The notes under the pieces were generated by a model, which did not search any database, had not been told where the DNA came from, and saw only the letters and a list, made by a program, of their open reading frames with translations. The translations under genes were made by a program, and so were the position numbers. From assembly GCA_037447655.1 (NCBI GenBank), contig JBBHKE010001038.1:64001-95064 (forward strand): DNA of 31,064 nt, read 5' to 3'. This DNA is from Zygnema cylindricum. Its lineage: Eukaryota; Streptophyta; Zygnematophyceae; Zygnematales; Zygnemataceae. Positions within the stretch are counted from its first letter, which is position 1. Each line of letters begins with the position of its first letter. Positions 16,567 through 28,500 of the stretch are shown one piece after another.

Positions 16567-17277
16567 GGTAGAATTCCATTAGACAAAATGTGGGGTTCGT
16601 TACTGGACGCCGTACGTTTTAGTAAAGCGCGGTACAAAGACGTACCTTATTTTTTTTTGTCAGACAAAAACATTGTTACTGGAAAGTTATCGGGAGGCTC
16701 CAATGATGTAGGAGTAATTCTAGGCCGTTGGATATTCCACTTTTTCAGATCCGTGAAGCAATCGCGCACATCGTCCAGTGTGAAGATACTCTCCTCGCAA
16801 GGAGAGTTGCACGATAATGGTCGTGTACCATTGGTACACGTGAAAAAGCAAAAAAAAATCCACTTTGAACAAGCAATGAGGCCTACACGTCCTACAATCC
16901 ATGTGTCGTCGGCCACGTTGGATGCAAGTTATCCGAAAATATCCTCGTATGCTTCGTTGACATCCACCGTCATTCAAAGTTTGCCGCGTCTTTTTGCCAT
17001 TCTGTTTCGAAATTTTGATCTCCATTTTCAAAAAACAAAATCTGGCCGCAAACTTTTCGTAGGAATCATTATCTACCTTCGGTGGTAGAGATATTTGTTC
17101 AGACTTTCCGTTTTTCGATTATTTCAAGAATTTCTTAATCTTGAATCTAACCTATGTGGCGCCAATCATAATTGAGGAAGGTTTGTTACTGGTCCGACAA
17201 AATGGAACGGACTTCCACTAAACGTTGCCAATAGACTTGTCTGTACATTTACGTGGATCGCCTAATGGAATTCTACC
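16567..17277 (+). mobile_element. R3: R-family MITE-like element, 711 bp
   Basis: Perfect 15-bp terminal inverted repeats, GGTAGAATTCCATTA at 16567-16581 and its complement at 17263-17277. Full-length similarity to inverted R1. The 200-aa ORF at 16486-17088 crosses the R2/R3 junction and is not conserved, so I do not call it a gene. Contains the short palindrome GTGTACCATTGGTACAC near 16823. Confidence 0.7.
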
Positions 17278-17992
17278 TTTAGGCCACTTCTCCATCAAGC
17301 GCCGATAGTAATCGTACGGAAGGCAATAATACTTCGTTCCCTTCTCCATCAGGTTGTGTCAAAAATGGAATCAATCGCGCATGTGCTTTCTTTCAATTGG
17401 ATGCACGTAGGTTCTTGTTCTGACGGCAAGCAGTCAAAGATTCCAAAAGCACAATATCTGAACTTGTATCCGTACATCTAGCCGCAAATAAAATTACGTG
17501 AATGTACAATTTGTATGCTCGTGTTTTGTGTTTTGTCGTTCGTGTTTTTTCGTGGCGCCGCAAATTATGGATGTCAGCGGATCTAGGAGGAAGCGTCACG
17601 GCACATTCTTCAACAAAGATTTTTTTGGTGGTTTTCGTTGGATTTGATTCTTGCCTGTCCTAAGGAGCGTGGCAAATGTCCGATGGTGTGCGGCTCGTAC
17701 GTGACCTTTCCACGCGTAAACGTTTTACACTTCCGGTGATTGGCTAGTGTCCTCCTTGAGGACACTAGCGAATCACCGGACGAAGTGACCTTTTTGCTTT
17801 GAAAACTCATAATCGGACGGTCGACGTTGTCACCCAAAAGTTTGGAGAATCTTGACGAATCTCCAGTAATAATGTTTTATATAAAAAAAAAGTACGACCC
17901 TGCACGAAAATGAGCTGCATTTGTACGAAAATGCACGAAAATGCACTTTTTCCAATAATGAACCCCACTTTTTGCTTGATGGAGGTTCACCC
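17278..17992 (-). mobile_element. R4: diverged R-family copy, right end clear, left end unclear
   Basis: 17835-17992 aligns with R1 700-835 in the same orientation: TCCAGTAATAATGTT, an A-run, repeated TGCACGAAAATG, AATGAACCCCACTTTT and a terminus ending GGTTCACCC followed by TTA. Toward 17278 the similarity fades and the left end cannot be placed. It carries the strong hairpin at 17732-17780. Confidence 0.4.
17732..17780. repeat. Near-perfect hairpin, 23-bp arms, 3-base loop
   Basis: Arms 17732-17754 and 17758-17780 pair at 22 of 23 positions around a CTT loop; the core is CTAGTGTCCTC / GAGGACACTAG. Weaker pairing extends outward. It sits within the diverged R4 region and has no clear equivalent in R1-R3. 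Confidence 0.9.
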
Positions 17993-18926
17993 TTAGTGTA
18001 TCTTTTTATTTGTCTACACTTTTTATGCCATGTGTAATGTATAGACAGGTCCTCCTAACGAAGGACTCTTGTTAAAATGGGGATTATTTGAGGTTACGTC
18101 CCCATGTATTAAAGAATATATTTTTCTTCGTTTTTTTGCCCTAAAATTTAGGGAACTTTGACAAAATTTTAGCCGTACGAAAAAATCATTCTTACCAAAG
18201 TAGGGTGAACGTCAATTCATACTTTGGATGTACTCCATGTTTGTCGTCATGTGAACGCATTTTGGCGTTTTCCCCTTTTCGACCCTCGGGCAAGAGAATC
18301 CAACCCAAAAAAAAACTTCATCCAAAATCACCTCGAGGGGGTGATTTTAGTTCAAGTATCGCCCAAACAACGAATGAAAAATGATCCACTTACGCGCCAC
18401 AAGAGTGGAAAAATTTTAGGACGAGGGAGAGTCCTTGCTATTTTTCTCCGTGCCCGTCACACGCATGTACCGAAAAAAAATTACAGGGGTCTCGGAACTC
18501 ACCTTTCATTCATGGGGTCTTTTGCAAAATTTTGCCCCATTGTCGCCTCTCCCCTCTCTCTCTCACACCATCGCTTTTATCTCACACTTCTCAGAATGAG
18601 ACACGACAATATTGGTGTAAAATGAAAGATATTTTAAAAACATTATTTTTGAAAAATTTTAGGTATTTTTTTAATGGCAAGTCGAGTGAGAAAAGTAGAA
18701 ACAACGAAATCGAGAAACCATGGCGGAAAGTTATTGAATCAGTGACGTCGACGTTGTCACAAGTGAGCATGGCGTCACAATTTCACCAACCCTAAACATC
18801 TACAATTTCACAAAAATCTAGACGTCTACCACTGTCGCTGTTTTTGTTGGCGTCACTAATCGTCGGAAGTTTCGTAGTCTCAATCGTCACAGGTTGTACC
18901 TACGTCTACAACCGTCACATTTCAAA
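17993..18926. other. Unrecognised non-coding DNA with one short palindrome
   Basis: The segment near 18090-18125 is an inverted match to 80-113. A 9-bp-arm palindrome, AAAATCACC/GGTGATTTT, lies at 18324-18348. A 133-codon ORF (18224-18625) crosses it without recognisable domains, so I do not call it a gene. Confidence 0.5.
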
Positions 18927-19045
18927 GTTCCGATTTCATTTCCGCACATAGGGACGCTCTTCGAAGTAGTACGGAGAATCTTTACTACAGTCCAAAATCA
19001 TTATCAAAGTACCGACTACATGGGATGTTCCTAAAGGGGAGATAT
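18927..19045. repeat. Direct repeat of window start (1-116)
   Basis: Same order and orientation as 1-116, with scattered substitutions and small indels. After this block, similarity to R1 is at best weak. Confidence 0.7.
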
Positions 19046-19544
19046 TGCCACGGTCTCTAAAACGTTACCGTTACAACGAGAAACGACAAAAGGTTACAGG
19101 CAACCAAAAAAATAACTTGAAAGAAAATTGGCAGGTCACATCTAGGTTTGACAGGTCTAGGTTGTCATTCGGCACAAAAAGACAAAACGGGTCCAGCATT
19201 TCGACTGTATTCGTACTCTTTTGGAGCATAGCACTTGTAAATTGATAAATGAACCGCGCCAATAAATGAATATGCACCTGCCAGATTATGCCACGTGGAT
19301 GTAACTGCCACAAATGTTGAGCGTAACTAAACGACAAACTACTGCGTCCCTCCGGCTTTGCGAAATTTTGTCGATTTCAGTACAATCGAATCTGCAGATT
19401 TCGACGTTACTGACAATTGCTTGTCCATGTTCCCTAACCTCTTATGGCAACTGTCACGTCACGTTTGTAATAACAATTACTGTGCGATACAACGAAATAA
19501 AAACTTCAAAGGAAAATCTTTAATCATGTGTCCCACACGTTTCC
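19046..19544. other. Unrecognised non-coding DNA
   Basis: No gene or repeat recognised; short ORFs only. A CCACGTGG box occurs near 19291. Confidence 0.5.
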
Positions 19545-19650
19545 TTCCCTTTCCCCCACCGCTGCCTCTTCCCTCCTCTCCCTCTACCAGTTTCCATCCT
19601 TCCCCTCTCCCCCAATCCCACCCACTTCTCTTACCCACTCTCCAATCGCT
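19545..19650 (-). repeat. Short pyrimidine tract (purines on minus strand)
   Basis: C/T-rich on the plus strand. Read on the minus strand it follows the 28-mer at 19716-19689 in the same way that the purine tract at 5321 follows the 28-mer at 5219. Confidence 0.7.
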
Positions 19651-19688
19651 TCCCGCTGCAAGTCGCTTTTTGTCGCGACGTGTGTCAC

Positions 19689-19716
19689 ACGTGGCAGATG
19701 ACGTCAGCACATGGCC
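19689..19716 (-). promoter_or_regulatory. Inverted 28-mer with CRE and ABRE-like box, copy 2
   Basis: Reverse complement of 5219-5246 with one mismatch. Contains TGACGTCA and ACGTGGC, and is preceded by a second CACGTG-like box (GTCACACGTGGC). Lies between the short pyrimidine tract and unit A. Confidence 0.55.
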
Positions 19717-20711
19717 ACTGGAACGCAAAATTTGGAATCAAAGTTGAAAAGAGTTTGAGGGAGAGAGGGAGGGAGAGGGATGGAGAGAGCGAAGGAGGGG
19801 GAAAGTGAGAGGGAGAAAGAGAGGTAAAGGGACAGGGAGAGATAGAGAGGGAGAGAGTGGAGGAGGGAGAGGGAGACAGAGAGGGAGAGGGAGACTGAGA
19901 GTTAGGAGGGGAAGAGGGAGATGAAGTGGGAGGAGTAAGGGTCAGGGAGAGGGAGAAGAAGTGGGAGAGGGCGATGAATAAACATTGGGAAAAGTAAAAG
20001 GAGAAGTAAAGGGAGGAGGGGGGGGGAGAGATAGATGGAAAGGAAGAGAGCGAGAGAAGAGAGAGGGAGAGGGAGAGAAGATAGGAGAGGGAGAGGGAGA
20101 GGTTGAGGTAGAGACAGGTAAACGGAGAGGGAAAGGGGAAGAGAAGGAGAGCAAGAAGTTAGATACAAGAGGAGATGGAAATAGAGGGGAAGTGGGACGG
20201 GGAAGGGAGAGAGGGTGATACGGAGAAGGAGAGGAGAGGGAAAGAATGATGGAGAGGAAGAGGAAACGGGAAAATGGAGAATGAGAACAATGAAAACTAA
20301 GAGGTCGAAGGAAAGGGAGAGAGATGATATGGAGAGGGAGTGGAAAAGGAGATAGACAGGAAGAAGATCCAAGAAAAGATGGTGAGAGAGGGAGAGGGAG
20401 AGATAAAGACAAGGATAGGGAGAAAAAGAGGGAGAGAAAGAGATGGAGAGGGAGCGGAAAAGGAAGAGAGAGGGGGTGAGAGAAAGAGGAACAAGTGCAA
20501 GGTGAGGGAGAGGGAGGTACGAAAATGGAGAGGCGGAGTGAGAGGGCGAGGACGAGGGAAAATGGAGGGAGGGAGGAAGGCCGAAAAAAAAGAAATCTGA
20601 AGGTATAAAACTAACATGTATATAAGATAATAATAATTTGAGATCTATGGCACAAATAAAAGTGGAGATTGATGGATTGCTAAGTAAGTATCAATCAACA
20701 AAACATATTCC

Positions 20712-20719
20712 TATAAATA
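20712..20719 (+). promoter_or_regulatory. TATA box in unit A spacer
   Basis: TATAAATA with CAATCAAC about 20 bases upstream, in the only non-tract DNA between the purine and pyrimidine tracts. The same TATAAATA stands at the equivalent place in unit B (27198-27205). A start ~30 bases downstream would lie just before the GTGAGT at 20765. Promoter activity is inferred. Confidence 0.35.
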
Positions 20720-20764
20720 CATAAAGAGGGAGAGAAGGAGAGACGGAGAGAGAGATGGTAAATG

Positions 20765-23688
20765 GTGAGTGGGTCTATTTCGCTCTCCCTCTTCCTTTTC
20801 ATCACTCTTTCACTCTCATGGTTCCTCTCCCATTCCTCCTTCCTTTACCTCGCCAAACTTGCAACTCCCTATCTCCCTCTCCCTCTCCCTCCCTCTCTCC
20901 ACTTTCCCTCTACCTATTCCTCACACTCTCCACCACCCTCTCACTCTTTTTCTCGATCTTCATCCCGCGATTATTCTCCTTCTCCCTCTCCCTCTCCATT
21001 TTCCTTTCCCTATACCTCTCCCCTTCATCTTGCTCTCCTTATTTCTCTTCATCTTCCTCTACCTCTCCCTCTCCCTCTTCCTCTAGTCGTCTCCCTCTTC
21101 TTCTCCATCTCCCTATCCCTCTCCCCGGTGTCTCTCCCTTTCCCTCTCCTCTCACTCTCCCTCCCTCTATGCCCCCCCTTGCTATAGCTCTCCCACTCCC
21201 CTCTGTCCCTCTCAACCACTCCTCCTCTCCCTCTCCTACGCACTCACCCCTCTCTCCCTCTCCCTCTCCCCTCCCTCTCTCTCCATTCCCATCCTTCTCT
21301 CTCTGCGTCCCTTCTCCATCTCCATATCCCGCTCCCTCTCCCTCTCGTGTTTTATTATCCCCACCCCTTCGCCTCTCCCCCTCTCTCCCCTATCTCCTTC
21401 TCTCCCCTCTCCCTCTCTCTCTCATTCTTCCTTTAACTCCCCCTCTCCGTCTCACATTCTCCCTCCCTCCTCCCCTCCCTCTCCGTCTCTAAATCCGATT
21501 CCCTTTCCATTATCTCTCCCTCTCCCTCTCAATCTCCGTCTCCATCTCCCTCTCCATCTCCCTTTCCCTCTCCTTCTCTCTCTCCCTATCCCTCTCCCTC
21601 GCCCTCTCCCTCTACCTCTCCCTCTCCCTCTCCCTCTCCCTCTCCCTATTCCTCTCCCTCTTCATCTTGTCTCTCCCTCCTTCTCCCCCCCCCCCTCTTA
21701 CTCCCTCTCTCAATCCCTCTCGCCCTCTCTTTTTTCCTCTCGCTCTCCCTCTCCCTCTCCTTTCTGTCTCCCTCTCCATCTTATTATTTCTCTGCCTCTC
21801 CTTCTCCCACTTCTTCTACCTCTCCCTCTCACTCTCCCACACCCTCCCCTTCTCTTCCTATCCCTCTCCCCCTCCCTCTCCTTATCCCTCTCCTTATCCC
21901 TCTCACTCTCCCTTTCCCCAACCCTCTATATGTCTCTCACCCTTTCCCCTCCCCCTCCGTCCAATTTCCCTTGTCCCACTCTTTCTTTCTCACTCACTCT
22001 CTCTCTCCCTCTCCTCTCCTTCTCATTATCTCTCTCCCTCTCCCAATTTTCATCCCTCTCCCTCTTTCCATACCTTTCTTTCTCCCTCTCCCTCTTCCTC
22101 TCCCTCTCCCACTTCCTCGTCCTCTCCCACTTCCTCGTCCTCTCCTTCCCCCTCTCCCTTTCCCTCTCCCTTTCCCTCCCCCCTCTCCCTCTCCTGATCC
22201 ATGCCCCTCCCCTTCTCCCTATTTCACTCCTGCTCCTTCTCCCTCTCCCTCTCCCTCTGCCTATCCTTCTCTAGCTCTCTCCCCCCTTTCCCTCTCCCCT
22301 TCCCACTCCCTCTTTCTCTCATTTTCCCACTTCCTTTTCTCGCTCTCCCTCTACCTCAACATCTCTCCATCCCTCTCCATGTTCTTCTCCCTCGCCATAT
22401 CCATCTTCTGAACCTCCGCCTTTTCCTCGTACTCTCTATCCTTCTCTCCCCCTCTCTTACTCACTCTCTTAATCCATCTCACCCTCTCCCTTTTCCTCTC
22501 GCTCTCCCTCTTCCTCTTCTTTCCGTCTCCCCCTCCATCTCCTTATCCCTCTCTATGCCTTTACTTCTTCCTCTTCTTCTCCTGCTCCCTCTCACTCTCC
22601 CTCACCCTCCCCTTCTCCTCCTCCCTATCCCTCGCCCCCCTCCCTCTCCTCTCCCTCCCTCCTGCTGCTCCCTCTTCTTATCCCTTTCACTTTCCCTTTC
22701 CCCTTACCACTATATTTCTCTCGCCCTTTCCCCCTCCCCCTCCGTCCAATCTCCTTGTCCCACCCTTTCTTCATCACTCACTCTCTCCCTCTCCTCTACT
22801 ACTTCCTCTCCCTCTCCCCCTTTCTATACCTTTCCCTCTCCCTCTTTTCTCAAATCTTTCCCACTATCTCTGAATTCCACTTTCGATCTCCTTCTTTATC
22901 TCCCTCTCCTCTCTCTTTCTCTTTGCCTCGAAATCGCTATGCTTCCCCCTTTTCCCTCCTCCTCTCTCTCTCCTTCTCCGTCTCCCTCCTCTCTCCCTCT
23001 CTCTCTCCCTCTCTCTCTCCCAATGTCTCTCCCTCTTCATCTCCCTCTCCTTCTCCCCTCTCCCACTCCCTCCCGCCCTCCCGATCTCTCTACCTCCCCA
23101 TCTCCTTATCCCGTGTCCTTTCCGTCTCCCTCTTTCTCCCGGTCTCCCTCCCCTCCCTCTTCTGCTCCCTCTTTACCCCCCTCGTCCTGTTCCTATCCCT
23201 CTTACCCGCCCTCTCCCTCTTCCACTCCTTTTTCTTCTCCTGCCATCTCAATCTTCCTCTCCCTCTTAACTCCCTTCTACCACTCCCTTCCCTCTCTCTG
23301 TATCTCTTGCTATCCCTTTACCCCCCATTGTGCTTATTTTTATTTCTCCCTTTCCCTCGCCCCCTGTCCATTTCTCTCCTTATCCCGTTATATCTTCCTC
23401 TCCTCTACTTCTCCTGCCGCTCTCTTCTCCCTCTTTCTCTTCGTCCTACATTCCCTCTTGCTCTCTTTATCCCTCTCCCTTTCCCGCTTCCAATTCCTTT
23501 CCATCTCCCTCCCCCTTTCCCTCTCCTTTCTCTATTCTCCTTTTTTCTTTCTCTCTCCTCTCCCTTTCCCTATTTTTCTACATCTCACTTTCCCTCACCC
23601 TCCACCTCTCACTCTCCCTCTCTCTTTTTCCCTTTTCCCATCCCTCCCCTTCCCCTTATCCCTCTCCTTCTATTTCTCTCTTCCTCAG
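20765..23688 (+). other. Possible intron: giant pyrimidine tract between consensus splice sites
   Basis: The 5' end reads ATG|GTGAGTGG, a consensus donor. The 3' end reads TCTCTCTTCCTCAG|GATG, a consensus acceptor. Between them are 2,924 bases that are nearly all C and T, with CTCCCT hexamers most regular near 21530-21660. A pyrimidine-rich sequence will make acceptor-like ends by chance whenever CAG occurs, so the donor and its position just after a TATA box are the informative part. No coding exon is evident on either side. Confidence 0.3.
20776..23686 (-). repeat. Pyrimidine tract of unit A (2.9 kb)
   Basis: Degenerate CTCCCT-type hexamer repeat, about 3.5 times the length of the unit B equivalent. 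ORFs up to 502 codons occur in all three plus frames over the same bases and encode only Ser/Pro/Leu/Phe-rich strings, so none is a gene. Confidence 0.9.
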
Positions 23689-25200
23689 GATGAAGAAAGG
23701 GAGCGATAGTTATGGACACCATGAGGGAGAGGGTGAGGGGAAAAGACAAGGAAAAAGGAAGATGTAACGAATGTGAGACGAAAAGGAGGAGGTAGTGAAC
23801 GTAAAGTAGTAGGTAAGGTGAAGGTAAAGGGGGAGGGGAGGGAGAGTGGGATGGGATGATGGGCTGCTGAAGGAGTTTGGAGAGCGTAATACCATGTGAC
23901 GAGAAGAAGGATATGTTTTTAGTTTGAAGAGGGGGAGTGAGAGGGCACAGAGAGATTCCAAGGAAGGAGGAATGACGAGGGGGAAAGGGGAGCAGCTGAT
24001 AGGAGTGTGATGATGGACATGTGGGAGAGAGTGGGACTTTCGAACTTGTGGAAGTTTGTAAGAATGAGAGCGAGAGAGAGAGAAAAACAATAAACGTGAG
24101 AGACAAGGATCATACTGAAGATAGAGGAGAATCGTGGGAGAGGGTGGGATATGGGTGAGGTTGGGAGAGGGATGGAGAGAGAGGAATGGTCAGGAAAATG
24201 TAGGGTGAGAGATGAGTAACTGGGAAACAAAAGAAGCAAAAAAAAAGGCAATGGAATTGAGACGTCAGAATCTGAGAGGATGACGGAGAGGGAAAGAGAG
24301 GGAGAGGGAATAAGGGGCAGAGAGAGGCAGGGAAGGATGGAAAAAGAAATGGGTATAGGGAAGAGGATGAGGAAAGGAAGCTGAAATGACTGACACTTTG
24401 AGAGGAAGAGGATTAGAATGTTTGAGGGAGGAGGGGTAGTGGAGATTATTGTTTGTGGGATATAGAGAGTTCGGACAAGTTCGGAGGGAGAGAGTGCTCG
24501 ACGTGTAGGGAGGGGAGGGATATGACGGAATTTGGTAAGGTGTGACGGTGAGAGGAAGGGGAAGGGTTGGGAATGGTTGGAGGGAAGAAAAGTGGAGTTG
24601 ATAAGGTAACAATGGGGGAAAATGGAATGGGTGGGAACTTTGGGAGGACAAGTCTGGGATGAAAAAAATATAGTTTAAGTGGGTTAAATATAGATTTGAA
24701 CGCGAAGGAGAGGGAGAGGCAAGGAGGCAAATGGAGAGGAAGATCAGATTTAGGAAGCATAAAGGAAAGCGAGAGAGAAAGGAGAAATTGATAGAGACGA
24801 TTGAGAGATGTGGGACTTCGGTAGAACTTTTCCTGAGAGAAAAAGAAGATGGAAAGTGAAGTTGCATTAAATAGTATGTTAGGGGGGTGGGTGGAGGGAA
24901 GTGGTGGTAGGAAATGAATAATGGATGGACGTTTAAGTAAACAAACCGGTGGGGAGAAGAATGGGATATGGAAGGGTACACGAACTCAGGGAAATTGTTA
25001 AACTCCGAGAAGGTGGTATTTAGGAGGAGAGGATGTCAAAAAGATAGAGAAGACAGAGGGAGAATATTCAGGATGGAGAGGGAGCTGTTTTTTGATTGCG
25101 AAAGTTTTTAGTTGGAAGTAGATAGAAAAAGAATCTGTAAATTTGTGTGGGAGGAGGATTGGATAGTGATTGCTTGAAACTGAGGGAAACCCTCTATTTT
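23689..25200 (+). other. Mixed GA-rich region of unit A
   Basis: More complex than the tracts and alignable with 28100-29520. Minus-strand ORFs, such as the 238-codon one at 24265-24981, lose frame relative to unit B through indels, with matching stretches falling in different frames; this argues against a protein. Possibly a non-coding transcript body or old repeat. Confidence 0.6.
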
Positions 25201-25210
25201 ATTTTCTGCG

Positions 25211-25263
25211 TTTTTTTTTTTTTTTTTTTTACTTCAAAGTTTGTATGGTTTTTTTTTTTTTTT
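25211..25263 (+). repeat. Two long T-runs
   Basis: A run of 20 T at 25211-25230 and about 15 T at 25249-25263. The unit B counterpart near 29536-29570 is shorter and interrupted, so these runs expanded in A or decayed in B. Read on the minus strand they resemble poly(A). Confidence 0.8.
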
Positions 25264-25526
25264 CTTCTGGAGGAATTGTGGGATTCGTGGGATTTAAAAG
25301 AGAGGGAAACACTCTCCTCTTACAAACAGCAAATTTATTTATATTTTCCTCACTAACAAACATAATTCATAAAAAAACAATTATAAGTTGTGGTGAAGTT
25401 TCCTTCAACGTTTTTCTTACACGTTATTTCCTTCTCCCATCACACTCTCCTCCCAAATCCCCCTCAAACAATCTCTCCAATTCTAGATTTCTCAACTTGA
25501 AAATTTCTCAAATTTTTAAAGGATTT

Positions 25527-28500
25527 TGAGGGAGGGCGGAGGGAGAGTAATGGAGAGTGTGAAGGAGGGGGGGGGAGTGAGGCGGAGAACGAGAGGTAAA
25601 GGGACAGGAAGAGATAGAGAGGGAGAGAGTGGGAGAGGGAGAGGGAAAGGGAGAGGGAGAAAGAGACTGAGAGTAAGGAGGGCAAGAGGGAGATGAAGAG
25701 AGAGAAGGGGAGAGGGACAGGGAGAGAGAGAGGATGAGGGAGAGGGAGATGAAGAAGGTTTGGAAAAATTGAAAGGAAAAGTAAAGGGAGAGGGAGGGGG
25801 AGAAATAGAGGAACGAGAGAGAAGGAAAGGGGGAGGGGGAGGGAGAGGGAGAGGGGGTGGAGTAAGGAGGGGCAAGGGGGGAGAGGTAGAGGTAGAGGAG
25901 GGGAGGAAAGGAAAAAAAGAGGGAGAGAAATAGGGAGAGGGGGAGGGAGAGAGAGAGAACGAAGAAGTATAGGGAGAGGGAGTGGGAATAGGACAGAGAA
26001 ACGGAGAAGGATAGGGAGGGTGACGGAGGAGAAGAAGAGAGAGTGGCAGAGTGAAACGGGGAGGGACAGGGAGAGAGAATGAGAAAGAGATAGGGAGTAG
26101 GATATGGAAGGATGAGAGAGAGAGCAAGAGATAGGAGAGATAGAGGGAGTGGGAGGGGAATAAGAGAGGGAGAGGGAGCGGGAAATAGAAAAGGAATGGT
26201 TTAAGGAGAGGGAGAGCGAGATGAGGGAGAGAGTGAGGGGAGAGAAAGATGGAGAGGGTTAGGGATACGGAGAGAGGGAGGGAGAGAGAAAAGGGGGGCA
26301 GAGAAAAAAGGGGGAGAGAAAAAGGGGGGAGAGAAAAGGGAAGCAGGATAGCGAGAAGGGGTAAGGAAGAGTGAGGAAGAGGGAGAGAACGCGGTAAAGT
26401 AGATAGAGGGAGAGAGGAAGAGGAAGAGGGATAGAGAGAGGGAGAGTGATATGGATAAGAAAGAGACAGTGAGTGGGAGAGGCAGAGTTAGAAGAAAGGG
26501 GATATGAAGAAGACGGAAAGGGAGGGGGGAAGAGAGAGGGAAAGAGAGAGGTGAGGAGAAGAAAGCGAGAAGGGGAGGTAGAGGAATAGGAACAGGAGGA
26601 CGGAATTGGTTCGGGAAACGGAAATGGTGAGGAAGCGGGATGGAGAGAGGGAGAGAGAGTGAAATGGAGAAGGGGAGGGAGAGGGAGAGAATGATGGAGA
26701 GAAAGAGGAAGCGGGAGAAGAAAATGGAGAAGTAGATCAATGACACGAGAGACGTCGTAAGAGAGGGAGAGAGATGATATGGAGCGGGAGTGGAAAACCA
26801 GAGGGAGAAGTAAACGGAGATCCAAGAAAAGAGGGTGAGAGAGGGAGAGGGAGACGTTAAGATATAGAGAGAGAAAAAAAAAGAGGGAGAGGGACAGGGA
26901 GAGTTAGCTGAAACGGACACGGAGAGAGAGGAAGAGAGAGGGGATTAGAGGGAATGAGAGAGGGGATGAGAGAGATAGGAGCAAGTGCAAGGTGAGGGAG
27001 ATGGAGGAACCTAAATGGAGAGGCGGAGTGAGAGGGCGAGGGAAATTGGAGGGAGGGAGGAAGGGCAAAAAAAAAAGGAAATCTGACGGCATAAAATAAA
27101 CATGTATATTCGATAATGATAATATGAGGTCCATAACACAAAATTAAATTGGAAATTGAATTATTAACAATATAAATCAGTCAACAAAATATTTTTTTAT
27201 AAATACAGAAAAGGAGGGAGAAATGGAGAGACGGAGAGACGGAGAGAGGGAGGTCGCAAATGGCGAGTAGGTCTCTTTCACTCACTCATTGTCTTTCAAT
27301 CACTCGCTCACTCTCATAGATCCTCTCACATTCCTCCCTTTATCTCCCCCACCTTATAACTCCCTATCTTCCTCTCCCTCTCCCTCTCTCTTTCTCCACA
27401 CCTTCATTTCATCCCCTCTACCTCTCTCCCTCTCTCCCCTTTCCCTCTACCCATTCCTCACCCTCTCCATTACCCTCTCCATCACTTTCTCACTCTCCAT
27501 CCGCCCTCATTCTCCTCCGCTATCTCCCTCTCCATCTTTATCTCCCTATACCTCTCACCTTCCCCTTGATCTCCTTATTTCTCTCCATCTTCCTCTCTAT
27601 TTTCATCCCCCTCTCCCTCTTCCACTATCCGTCTCCCTCTTCTTCTCATTTCCCTGTCCCTCTCCCGGTGTCTCTCCTTTTCCCTCTCCCTCTAGCTCTC
27701 CCTCCCTCTAATTACCCCCTTCCTATACCTCTCCCACTCCCCCTCTGCCCCTCCCAACCACTCCACCTCTCCCTCTCCTACTCCCTCACCCTCCTTCCCT
27801 CCCCCTCTCCTCTCTTTTACCTCTCCCCTCTCCTTATTATCTCTCCTTCCCACTCCCCCTCCATTTCTCTCTTCCTCTCCGCATCCCTAACCCTCTCACT
27901 ACCCCTAGCCCTCTCTGTCTTTCACTCCCTCTTCCTCTTCCATTCCTCTCCATGTCCCTCTACCTCTGCCTCCCGCTGTCCCTCTTTTTGTCTCTCTCTC
28001 TTTCCCTCACCCTCCACCTCTTACTCTCCCTCTCCCTTTTCCCCCCTTCCACCTTCCTCCCCTCCCCTTATCCCTCTCCCTCTATCTCTGCCGTAATGAC
28101 TGACACCATGAGGGAGAGGGTGAGGGGGGAGGACAAGGAAAAAGAAGATAGTAACTTAGGTGAGAGGTAAAGTTAAATGGGGAAGGAGTGAAGGTAAAGT
28201 GGTAGGTAAGGATAAGGTAAAGGGGTAGGGGAGGGAGAGGGAGATGGGATGATGGGCTGCTAGAGGAGTTGGGAGAGCGTAAGACTATGTAATGAGAAGG
28301 AGGTGTTCTAGTTAGAAGAGGAAGAGTGAGAGGGTAGAGAGAAATTCCAAGGAGGGAGGAATGAGAAGGGGAAAGGGGAGCAGCTGATAGGAGGGTGTTG
28401 ATGGAGATGTGGGAGAGAGAGGGACTTTCGAACTCGTGGAGGTTTGTAAGAATGAGAAAGAGGGAGAGGAAAACAATGAGAATGAAAGACAAGAGAGGAA

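Larger units (their letters stand above)
19755..25526 (+). repeat. Unit A of a large tandem duplication (5.8 kb)
   Basis: Homologous to unit B (25527-29799) in the same order: purine tract (19755-20585), AT-rich spacer with TATA box (20586-20775), pyrimidine tract (20776-23686), mixed GA-rich region (about 23689-25200), T-rich tail (25201-25526). Shared blocks outside the tracts include GAGAGGTAAAGGGACAGG near the start, AACATGTATAT and TATAAATAC in the spacer, TATAGTTTAAGTGGGTTAAA near 24669 and 28998, and AATTATAAGTTGTGGTGAAG near 25379 and 29670. No protein gene is conserved between the units. Confidence 0.85.

Noticed and set aside
16486-17088. 200-codon ORF across R2/R3
   Set aside because: It spans the junction of two non-coding transposons and is not conserved in R1.
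18224-18625. 133-codon ORF
   Set aside because: No recognisable motif, includes a palindrome, and no supporting gene structure is visible.
20755-23709. Long ORFs (up to 502 codons) in the pyrimidine tracts
   Set aside because: They occur in several frames over the same bases, consist of Ser/Pro/Leu/Phe-rich strings, and simply reflect the absence of A and G needed for stop codons.
24265-24981. 238-codon minus-strand ORF in the mixed region of unit A
   Set aside because: In unit B the matching sequence changes frame through indels and is broken into pieces, so no reading frame is conserved.
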